Source of the DNA: Streptomyces alanosinicus
GTDB taxonomy: Bacteria > Actinomycetota > Actinomycetes > Streptomycetales > Streptomycetaceae
DNA: 64,000 nt
Assembly (NCBI RefSeq): GCF_014650595.1
Contig: NZ_BMVG01000033.1
Span: forward strand, 1 to 64,000
Direction: 5' to 3'
The notes under the pieces were generated by a model. The model had not been told where the DNA came from, did no database searches, and saw nothing but the letters and a program-made list of their open reading frames with translations. Of the stretch, positions 47,592 through 54,742 are shown in pieces. A program made the position numbers and the translations under genes. Position 1 is the stretch's first letter, and each line of letters begins with the position of its first letter.

Positions 47592-47619
47592 GAGCGGGGC
47601 TCCTTCGAGTTCGGGGACG

Positions 47620-48105
47620 TCAGCCGATGAGCGCGGCGGTGGGGAGCAGCAGGGCGCCGACGCAGAAGGCGATCAGGCCGGTACGGATCCAGCGGTGCTT
47701 GGACGCGGCGATCCTGCTTTTGTCGGCGAGCGCGGCCAGCACGGCGGCGGCGGGGTCACGGTCGGTGTCGGCGAGCGCCTCCGCCAGCCGGCCCTCCCGT
47801 ACCGCCTCTCGGATGTCGCCGAAGTAGCACAGGGGACGTCCTTCGGCCCACGGTCCGGAGCGGAGGCGGGGGAGCACCGCGAGCAGCAGCGCGACGAGTG
47901 ACAGGGCCAGCGCCGCCGTCCCGGCCCACCACAGACCGGTGCCGGGCGCCGTGAGCCGGCTCGGCGACCAGTTCCTGCCGGCCACCAGCCCGGTGAACAC
48001 GCCGGCCGTCATGCCCAGCGCCGCCACCAGGACGGAGGCCTTGGTGTCGGCTCGCGCGATCTCGTCATGCAGCTCGGCGAGCAGTCGTTCCGCCGTGGAG
48101 GTCAT
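47620..48105 (-). CDS. Small membrane protein resembling the Pycsar effector PycTM (DUF5706)
   Basis: A 161-residue protein. An N-terminal helix reads AERLLAELHDEIARADTKAS, with the ADTKAS motif (residues 19-24) characteristic of DUF5706/PycTM. Membrane segments lie at about 25-42, 58-79 and 141-160. In Pycsar, such effectors are triggered by cCMP or cUMP made by a neighbouring cyclase and damage the membrane. Here a class III cyclase-like gene is three genes upstream. Its ATG overlaps the stop of the SPFH-like gene (ATGA). The family match is by eye. Confidence 0.7.
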   Translation of the reverse strand: MTSTAERLLAELHDEIARADTKASVLVAALGMTAGVFTGLVAGRNWSPSRLTAPGTGLWWAGTAALALSLVALLLAVLPRLRSGPWAEGRPLCYFGDIREAVREGRLAEALADTDRDPAAAVLAALADKSRIAASKHRWIRTGLIAFCVGALLLPTAALIG

Positions 48106-49463
48106 GCCGAACCCGCTTCGGGGGATTCCTCCCGGGCTGTGCCGGGAGCGGGCGGTACGGCCGGTGCGGGCCCGTCGGTGACGAGCGTCAGGGGAGGCAC
48201 ACCCGGCGCCGGGGGGACGTACGGGGGCTGACCGGCGGTGGGCGGAGCGTACGGGGGCTGACCGGCAGTCGGTGGCGTGTACGGGGGCTGACCGGCAGTC
48301 GGCGGAGCGTACGTCGGCGGTCCCATCGGTGCCTGTTCGTACGGCGGTTGCCCTTGCGGCGGCTGGTCGTACGGGGCCGATGCGGTGCCGGGAGCGGCGT
48401 ACGGTCCCGGGGGCTGGGCGGGCGGCGGTCCCGGGGTGTAGGGCTGCGGCGGGACGTACGGCTGCTGCGGGGGCATGCCGGGGGGCAGGGCCTGGGGCGG
48501 CGCCTGGGGCGGAGCCGCCTGCTCCCGCATGAGTTCGTCGACGGAGCGCAGCACGGAGCGGGCCGACTCGGCCTTCTGGTAGTCCTCCAGGGTGTCCCCG
48601 GCGATCAGCTGCAACTCCTGTCGGATGGCGCCGAGTTGGTCCTTCTCCAGGGTGCCGACGACCATCCGGGTGTCCCCGGGGTGGGCGGCCAGGTGCAGGG
48701 CCCAGGCGGCGACGCCGCCGTGCTGGAGCCAGTACTGGTAGAAGGCGATCTTCTGGGCGATCAGCTCCTGGGACTGCTGCTCGCGCAGGACGTCCAGTTG
48801 GTGCTGGAGCTGCGCCTGGCGCATCTGGTACTCGTGCTCGGGGTCGAGCATCTCCGACTCGTAGCGCAGGGCGCGCTTGCGCCGGCGGTGGGCGATCGCG
48901 TCGTCGTCGAGTCGCAGCCGTACCACGCACGTCACGCTGAGACCGGTGCCGGCGGCGAAGATGTCCTCGTCCTCGACGGCCCGCTGCACGGCCCGTTCGG
49001 CGGCGGGGCTGTCCTCGATGGAATAGCGCCGGGTGACCGGGCGGCCCACCTGCTGGAGTTCGCGGGAGAGCCGGGTCGGCACATCCCGTTCGCCGCTCGC
49101 CACGAAGGCGATCGGATCCGCCACCCGCCAGGTGAGCTCGGCGGTGGCGCCGAAGGCGAAGGCGTCGTCGTCGCTGGGCAGTTCGAGGTCCAGCCGGACC
49201 GGGTGGCTGCCCATGTCCACCTCGTAGACGGAGGTGTAGCGACGGGTGGCCGCCTCGGTGCGGCTCGGGCGGTGCGGCGGCATGTAGACGTCGTACGAGC
49301 CGTTCGCGGTGACGAAGACCAGAGCGTGGTCGATCGCGCCCACCTGCCGGCGAGTGGTGTAGTCGAACCGCGAGATCGGACGCACGGTCAGCACCGGGTC
49401 GATCAGCGCGGTGTGCCGGTCGGCGTGCTGGGTCCACTCCGGTGGCCGGCGGAAGTCCGCCAT
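48102..49463 (-). CDS. SPFH/band-7-like protein with proline-rich C-terminus
   Basis: A 453-residue cytoplasmic protein with no signal or membrane segment. The N-terminal 200 residues look like an SPFH domain: VRLDLELPSDDDAFAFGATA, then ELTWRVADPIAFVASGERD, then a helical coil. A coiled-coil (about 208-260, MRQAQLQHQLDVLREQQSQ) follows. The last 120 residues are Pro/Tyr/Gln-rich, with four GQPPYxPPTA repeats. SPFH proteins build membrane-associated oligomers and often accompany membrane effectors. ATG at 49463 with GAGGAG upstream; it overlaps the DUF5706-type gene by ATGA and follows the STAND-like gene by 29 bp. Confidence 0.7.
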   Translation of the reverse strand: MADFRRPPEWTQHADRHTALIDPVLTVRPISRFDYTTRRQVGAIDHALVFVTANGSYDVYMPPHRPSRTEAATRRYTSVYEVDMGSHPVRLDLELPSDDDAFAFGATAELTWRVADPIAFVASGERDVPTRLSRELQQVGRPVTRRYSIEDSPAAERAVQRAVEDEDIFAAGTGLSVTCVVRLRLDDDAIAHRRRKRALRYESEMLDPEHEYQMRQAQLQHQLDVLREQQSQELIAQKIAFYQYWLQHGGVAAWALHLAAHPGDTRMVVGTLEKDQLGAIRQELQLIAGDTLEDYQKAESARSVLRSVDELMREQAAPPQAPPQALPPGMPPQQPYVPPQPYTPGPPPAQPPGPYAAPGTASAPYDQPPQGQPPYEQAPMGPPTYAPPTAGQPPYTPPTAGQPPYAPPTAGQPPYVPPAPGVPPLTLVTDGPAPAVPPAPGTAREESPEAGSA

Positions 49464-49492
49464 GGTGCAACTCCTCTTGTTCCTGGGGTGGT

Positions 49493-51670
49493 TCAGTGCG
49501 AGGCCGCGGCCGGATGGACCACGGCGAGCAGGCGCTGCGCCAGCGGCGGGCGGGGACTGCCGTCCTCGGCGCGCATGGTGCGCAGTTCGTGGTCGAGTCG
49601 CTTGCGGTCCTCGGCGGTGACGATCAGCGCGGGCAGCAGCAGTTCCAGGGCCCGTTGCGCGTCCGTGCGGCGGGCGGCGACATGGATCCAGGTCCGCAGG
49701 GCGGTCAGCGCCGCGCGGGTGTGGGTGCGGTCGCCCAGCGCGGTGCGCCACAGGGTGGCCATGTCGCGGGCGGTGTCCTCCTGGTACATGCCGGTCTCGG
49801 CGTACCAGCCGACGAGCGAGCCGTCCTCGTCGTTGTCGCAGGCACGGGCGAAGGCGGCCAGGGCGAGGTCGCGGACCGCCGGGGTGTCCCGGTACAGCAG
49901 CCGTACGAACTCGGCGAGCACCTCGCCGCGGCGCTGGCCGGCGGACAGCAGCAGGGCGGCGGACTCGGTGAGGTTGTTCTGTTCGGCCTGGCTGCTGGCG
50001 GCGACCCGGGCCCGGGAGGCCAGTGCGTCGAGGGCCGGCCCGGCCAGGTCGGGGCGGAGCGGGGCGAGCAGGCCGAAGGCGCGGATGGCGGTCCAACGCC
50101 GCCCCCACTGACCGTCGTTGCACCACTGGGTGAGCAGCCGCAGTACGACCGGCCCGCCGAGGACCTGGGCCAGGGTGAGGGTGTTGGCGGCGGTGACGCG
50201 CGGGCCGACGGCGCGTGCGGTCGCCCATCCGTCGACGAGCAGTGCCATCGTGGAGGGCAGGTCGGCGGCGCCGAGCAGCGCGGCGGCCGCGGCGGCGCGG
50301 GTGCGGACCAGGGGGCGGCCGTCGCGGGCGAGTTGTCTCAGCCACTCGACCAGGGCCGGCCGGGCCGAGGGGTGGCTGGTCCACACCTCGGTGAGCAGCA
50401 CCTGGGGGGTGCGCTCGTCGCAGAAGGCGGCCATGAACTGCGGAACGGGACCCCAGTCGGTCTGTTCCTGCCGGATCTCCCCCTCGGCCCGGGCAAGCAC
50501 GAGGCGGTCCTTCGCCGTCGGCCCGAACACCGGGATGGTCGGCGGTGTGTCGGGGTGCTGCAGGCGCTCGAAGTGGACGAACAGCTTGTCGGCGAGTTCG
50601 GCGGCCAGGACGTAGGGCGCCTGGTCGAAGACGGCCAGCGAGATGAGGAAGGCCTTGTCCCGCAGCCCGGTCTCCGGATCGCCGAGCCAGTCCCGGCACT
50701 GCTTCTCCACGGCGGCCTGCCCGAAGTCCGCGAGCCGGGCCAGCGCGTGCGGGCTGCCGTCGTACGCCGCGAGCGCCTCGGCGAACGCGGCGGCCTCGGC
50801 CGGACGGCGGTCGGCGTCGGCGAGGAAGCCGGTCACCGGTGCGAGAGCGAGCAGGGCCTCGGCGTCAGCGGGTCTGCGCCGGGCGAGCAGGGCCCGTACG
50901 ACGTCCTCGGCGGGCGGCGCGGTCCATGGGCAGGGGGTGACGCCGGGCAGATGGGGGGAGTTCTCGACGGTGACGACGAGGTAGCCGTCGGCCTTGACGA
51001 GCTGGTCGCGGGCGGCGAACAGATGGGTGTCGCGCAGCGGCCGGTTGCGGCTGAGCGGCAGGTCGCGCAGGACGTAGCCGCCGGGCTGGGTGAGTGTGCC
51101 GCTCAGCGCGGCTGGCGGGGTCTCGGGGCTCAGCGCGTGGACGGCCGGGACACCCAGCCGGTGCAGCAGCATGAGGGCGGCGGTGTTGCGGCCGGTGGCG
51201 TGGGCGCCGGAGAGGACCAGCACCCGTTCCTCGCGTAACCGCTCCAGCGCGGCGGCGAAGGCGGGCCCGTCGGCGAAGACGGCGGCCAGCTCCTCGATCC
51301 GCTCGCGGGGTATCTCGCCGGAGGTCTCGGGCGTGCCGCCCTGGGGGCCGTGGTAGTGGTGCTCGGTCCGGCCGCCCAGGTAGACGTCGCCGCGGACCTG
51401 GCCGCCGGACACGCCGTGCTGGGCACCGCCGACCAGGCTGCCGCCGAAGCGGGTCTCGTCGCCGAGGAAGAAGCCCGGGGTGTGCGCGACCAGTTCGCGC
51501 TGGGCGGCGCGTGCCTCCTGGGCGCCCTCCGCCTCCATGCCGCCGTCGGACAGCGGATCCGCGCCGGGCGCCTGTCCCTGTGCGGACTGGCCGGGCGGCG
51601 GCTGCTGGGCGGCACCACCGCCGGGCGCACCGCCGTCGGGTGCGGGCTCGGCCCCCGCCGCGGCCGTCAT
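49493..51670 (-). CDS. STAND-like protein with degenerate P-loop, helical repeats and N-terminal Gly-rich motif
   Basis: A 725-residue protein. Residues 1-70 are disordered. Residues 76-100 are a Gly-rich motif (GGSLVGG, then QHGVSGGQV, GDVYLGG) almost identical to one in the cyclase. A putative NTPase domain follows: the P-loop is GAHATGRNT (155-163), with Arg161 in place of the invariant Lys, and the Walker-B strand GYLVVTVEN lacks an acid pair. This suggests an inactive STAND-type module. Residues from about 300 are alpha-helical HEAT-like repeats (RTRAAAAAALLGAAD, SAALLLSAGQRRGE). ATG at 51670 overlaps the cyclase stop (ATGA), preceded by GAGGAGG. It could sense a trigger and signal through the shared motif. 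Confidence 0.65.
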   Translation of the reverse strand: MTAAAGAEPAPDGGAPGGGAAQQPPPGQSAQGQAPGADPLSDGGMEAEGAQEARAAQRELVAHTPGFFLGDETRFGGSLVGGAQHGVSGGQVRGDVYLGGRTEHHYHGPQGGTPETSGEIPRERIEELAAVFADGPAFAAALERLREERVLVLSGAHATGRNTAALMLLHRLGVPAVHALSPETPPAALSGTLTQPGGYVLRDLPLSRNRPLRDTHLFAARDQLVKADGYLVVTVENSPHLPGVTPCPWTAPPAEDVVRALLARRRPADAEALLALAPVTGFLADADRRPAEAAAFAEALAAYDGSPHALARLADFGQAAVEKQCRDWLGDPETGLRDKAFLISLAVFDQAPYVLAAELADKLFVHFERLQHPDTPPTIPVFGPTAKDRLVLARAEGEIRQEQTDWGPVPQFMAAFCDERTPQVLLTEVWTSHPSARPALVEWLRQLARDGRPLVRTRAAAAAALLGAADLPSTMALLVDGWATARAVGPRVTAANTLTLAQVLGGPVVLRLLTQWCNDGQWGRRWTAIRAFGLLAPLRPDLAGPALDALASRARVAASSQAEQNNLTESAALLLSAGQRRGEVLAEFVRLLYRDTPAVRDLALAAFARACDNDEDGSLVGWYAETGMYQEDTARDMATLWRTALGDRTHTRAALTALRTWIHVAARRTDAQRALELLLPALIVTAEDRKRLDHELRTMRAEDGSPRPPLAQRLLAVVHPAAASH

Positions 51671-52590
51671 GCCTCCTCACCGACCGTTCCGCCACCCAGG
51701 TGTACGTCGCCGGTGACCTGGCCGCCGGACACGCCGTGCTGGTCACCACCCACGAGGCTGCCGCCGACGTGGATCGAGCCACTGCCGAAATTGAACACGG
51801 CACCACCGCCGGGCGCCGCGGCCTGCGTGGCCGGCGCGGGTGATCCGGGCGCGGCCGCCTGCTCGGCCTGCGCCGGCTCCCCGGCCGGTGTCGTCTCGGC
51901 GGTCGGTGTCGTCACAGCGGCCGGTGTCGTGGGCGGTGACCCCGGTGCCGGGACGTCCCCCGACGTGCCCGGCACCGGGGTTTCCCCCGCCCCCGTGTCA
52001 CCGTGGTTCGTGGTGCCGTGCGGTGCCGGGCCGTGGAGCCAGGCCCGCAGCGGTCCGTTCTTGCTGGTCAGGGTCACGGGGTGGAAGGTGTCGGCCCGGA
52101 TGCCGGGGTGGTCGTGGCGCACGATCCCCGCGTGCACGCTCTCCGACACGCACAGCGCGAAACCGTCGGTCCGCTCCCGCAGCGCGGCCCGCAGCAGCGG
52201 GGCGTCGAGCAGTCGGCAGGCGTGGTTGAGGTCCGAGCCGACCCAGCCGCCGTGGTCGTCGACGGCCACGTACCCGGTGGCGACCACGCCCCGCAGCCGG
52301 ATCTGGGCCGAATTCGACGCCAGCCGGTTGTAGCCGTGCAGCTGCGCCGGCACCTCGGTGAGCAGGGCTCGCAGCAGTGCCGTGACCGGGGCACCCGCGT
52401 CGATCAGCTCCATGACGGAGTCGCCGCGGTCGGCCCGCTGCCGCTGTGTCTCGTCGATGCCGGCCTGTTCCAGGGCCCGGTCGGCGATGTTGTAGAGAAC
52501 GCGTCGCAGATACGCCTGCTCCACGTCGTCCCGGTCGCTGTACCTCTCGATGTCGAGCAGGAGCATCGTCCGGCTCACGGGGTCGTTCAT
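51667..52590 (-). CDS. Class III nucleotidyl-cyclase-like protein with C-terminal Gly-rich motif
   Basis: A 307-residue protein. Residues 6 to about 185 follow the class III cyclase plan: the metal Asp13 in MLLLDIERYSD, Gly56-Asp57 in RADRGDSVME, and the transition-state Asn122 and Arg126 in GSDLNHACRLLDA. The usual ATP/GTP specificity residues are not evident, so the base preference is open; Pycsar cyclases of this class use pyrimidine nucleotides. A Pro/Thr/Ala-rich linker (190-263) leads to a Gly-rich motif at 276-300 shared with the next protein (22 of 25 identical). ATG at 52590 with GAGAGG upstream. It heads a five-gene set behind a Crp-type regulator. Confidence 0.72.
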   Translation of the reverse strand: MNDPVSRTMLLLDIERYSDRDDVEQAYLRRVLYNIADRALEQAGIDETQRQRADRGDSVMELIDAGAPVTALLRALLTEVPAQLHGYNRLASNSAQIRLRGVVATGYVAVDDHGGWVGSDLNHACRLLDAPLLRAALRERTDGFALCVSESVHAGIVRHDHPGIRADTFHPVTLTSKNGPLRAWLHGPAPHGTTNHGDTGAGETPVPGTSGDVPAPGSPPTTPAAVTTPTAETTPAGEPAQAEQAAAPGSPAPATQAAAPGGGAVFNFGSGSIHVGGSLVGGDQHGVSGGQVTGDVHLGGGTVGEEA

Positions 52591-52726
52591 GAGCGCCTCT
52601 CGGTGAATTCCGTACGGGGTCGGGCCGCGCCGCCGACAGAAGCGTGGCGCGGGGGGTCGGAGGGACGTGAGGACGGATGAACCATTCGGACTGTGACCGT
52701 GTGCACAGAACGGACGGTCGCGTCCC

Positions 52727-53485
52727 TCACTGCGGCGGCTGGGCCCGCGCGATCCTGCGCAGCACATCCGGCCGTACGATCACCAGCGCCCGGCGGCCGG
52801 TGCGGACCACGTCCCGCTCCCGCAGCTCCTTCAGCAGCCGCTGCACCGCCTCGCGGGAGGCACCCACCGAGCCCGCGAGCTCCTGTTTGCTCAGCGGTAC
52901 CGAGAGCTCGACGCCCTCGGCGGTGCGCCGGCCGTGGGTGCGGGCGAGGTCGAGCAGCAGGGTGGCGAACCGCTCCTTGACGTTCATGGAGGCGAACTCC
53001 AGACGCCGCCGGTCGGCGGCGCGGGTGCGGTCCGAGGTGAGGCCGAGCAGGGCGAAGGACACGGCGGGGGAGTCGGCCAGGAACTCGGTGAAGCGCTCAC
53101 GCTGGACGGCCACGGCGCGCACCTGTTCCAGCGCGGTCACGGTGGCCGAGCGGGTCCGGCCGGTCAGCGCCGCCGACTCGCCGATGATGTCGCCGGGCCC
53201 GCGCAGGGCGAGCAGCGCCTCGTAGCCGCTCGCGGCCGCCGCCGTGACCTTCGTCCAGCCCTGGACGACGAACAGCACGTGCGAGGACGGCTCCGACTGG
53301 CGCAGGAGCACGTCCCGGGGCGCGAAGTCCAGCTCATGGCCGAGGGCGAGCAGCGTGGCCCGGTCGGCCTTCTCCAGGCGGGCCAGGAACGGCACCCGGT
53401 CGTCGAGACCGTCGTCCGCCGATGTCTCGTCCGGTGCCGCGGCAGGTGTGTGCCGCGGTAAGGCGTGCGGTGTGTCCCCCGTCAT
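52727..53485 (-). CDS. Crp/FNR-family regulator with intact cyclic-nucleotide cassette
   Basis: A 252-residue regulator. After a 30-residue disordered start, the cNMP domain has the phosphate-binding cassette GDIIGESAALTGRTRSATV, with Gly102-Glu103 and Arg112-Ser113-Ala114 retained, as in E. coli Crp. The C-terminal winged helix-turn-helix is LSKQELAGSVGASREAVQRL (198-217). ATG at 53485 with GAGG close by is preferred over a longer in-frame start at 53521. It lies 136 bp upstream of a cyclase-like gene on the same strand, so it may sense that enzyme's product. There are no FNR-type cysteines for an iron-sulfur cluster. Confidence 0.85.
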   Translation of the reverse strand: MTGDTPHALPRHTPAAAPDETSADDGLDDRVPFLARLEKADRATLLALGHELDFAPRDVLLRQSEPSSHVLFVVQGWTKVTAAAASGYEALLALRGPGDIIGESAALTGRTRSATVTALEQVRAVAVQRERFTEFLADSPAVSFALLGLTSDRTRAADRRRLEFASMNVKERFATLLLDLARTHGRRTAEGVELSVPLSKQELAGSVGASREAVQRLLKELRERDVVRTGRRALVIVRPDVLRRIARAQPPQ

Positions 53486-53858
53486 CGATCCTCGTCCCCA
53501 CAGGCCGACAGGACCGCTCAACGTACAGAAGCGACGGGCCGCGCGGGGACGGAACGGCAGGGTTCATCGGAAGCAGTGGGAACGCGGTGCGGGGAACCGG
53601 GACAAGTCCGGCGTGTCGGGGCACGCTCCATTTGTTTTGACCGAAGTCCGTGAGGTAGGTACGCTCAGACCTTGTGCCTGGGGTGTGCCCTGGCTCGCGT
53701 GCGTGCCTTCAAACCGCATGGCGAGCCGCGAGCGGCCACCGTAATCTGTGCTGTTTTCGCCTTGCGGCGGGAGTCCGCCGGATTCGACACACCCGACCGC
53801 GTGGGTCGGCGACGTTCCAGGTTAGCTTCACATTCGGCACACAGAAACCGGAGAAGTA
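53486..53858 (+). promoter_or_regulatory. rpsL promoter and leader
   Basis: TTGACC (53637-53642) and TACGCT (53660-53665) with a 17-bp spacer lie 194 bp upstream of rpsL. The leader contains at 53785-53809 an element ending CCGACCGCGTGGGTCGG, a short hairpin that is repeated exactly upstream of rpsJ. No gene is supported in this 373-bp gap. Confidence 0.7.
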
Positions 53859-54230
53859 GTGCCTACGATCCAGCAGCTGGTCCGTAAGGGCCGGCAGGAC
53901 AAGGTCGAGAAGAACAAGACGCCCGCACTCGAGGGTTCCCCTCAGCGTCGTGGCGTCTGCACGCGTGTGTTCACGACCACCCCGAAGAAGCCGAACTCGG
54001 CCCTGCGTAAGGTCGCGCGTGTGCGTCTGACCAGCGGGATCGAGGTCACGGCCTACATTCCGGGTGAGGGACACAACCTGCAGGAGCACTCCATCGTGCT
54101 CGTGCGTGGTGGCCGTGTGAAGGACCTGCCCGGTGTTCGCTACAAGATCATCCGCGGCTCGCTCGACACTCAGGGTGTCAAGAACCGCAAGCAGGCCCGC
54201 AGCCGCTACGGCGCCAAGAAGGAGAAGTAA
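53859..54230 (+). CDS. rpsL: 30S ribosomal protein S12
   Basis: A 123-residue S12. The streptomycin-relevant loops TTTPKKPNSALRK and RVKDLPGVRYK are wild type. GTG at 53859 with GGAGAA upstream. First gene of the str operon; rpsG follows by 2 bases. Confidence 0.97.
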   Translation: MPTIQQLVRKGRQDKVEKNKTPALEGSPQRRGVCTRVFTTTPKKPNSALRKVARVRLTSGIEVTAYIPGEGHNLQEHSIVLVRGGRVKDLPGVRYKIIRGSLDTQGVKNRKQARSRYGAKKEK

Positions 54231-54232
54231 GA

Positions 54233-54703
54233 ATGCCTCGTAAGGGCCCCGCCCCGAAGCGCCCGGTCATCATCGACCCGGTCTACGGTTCTCCTCTTGT
54301 CACGTCGCTGATCAACAAGGTGCTGCTGAACGGCAAGCGCTCCACCGCCGAGCGCATCGTGTACGGCGCCATGGAGGGCCTGCGCGAGAAGACCAGCAAC
54401 GACCCGGTCATCACGCTGAAGCGCGCGCTGGAGAACATCAAGCCGACCCTCGAGGTCAAGTCCCGCCGTGTCGGTGGTGCGACGTACCAGGTTCCGATCG
54501 AGGTCAAGCCCGGTCGCGCCAACACGCTCGCGCTGCGCTGGCTGGTCGGTTACTCCCGCGCCCGTCGCGAGAAGACCATGACCGAGCGTCTGCTCAACGA
54601 GCTTCTCGACGCCTCCAACGGCCTTGGTGCCGCTGTGAAGAAGCGCGAGGACACCCACAAGATGGCCGAGTCCAACAAGGCCTTCGCGCACTACCGCTGG
54701 TAG
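54233..54703 (+). CDS. rpsG: 30S ribosomal protein S7
   Basis: A 156-residue S7 that nucleates the 30S head. PRKGPAPKRPVIIDPVYGS begins it; the beta-hairpin and C-terminal KREDTHKMAESNKAFAHYRW are conserved. ATG at 54233. Confidence 0.97.
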   Translation: MPRKGPAPKRPVIIDPVYGSPLVTSLINKVLLNGKRSTAERIVYGAMEGLREKTSNDPVITLKRALENIKPTLEVKSRRVGGATYQVPIEVKPGRANTLALRWLVGYSRARREKTMTERLLNELLDASNGLGAAVKKREDTHKMAESNKAFAHYRW

Positions 54704-54742
54704 TCGCTACCCACATCGAGACCGAGAGAAGACTGAGCCGAT

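Noticed and set aside
53859..54230. Possible streptomycin-resistance change in S12
   Set aside because: Both relevant loops (PKKPNSA and RVKDLPGVRY) are wild type.
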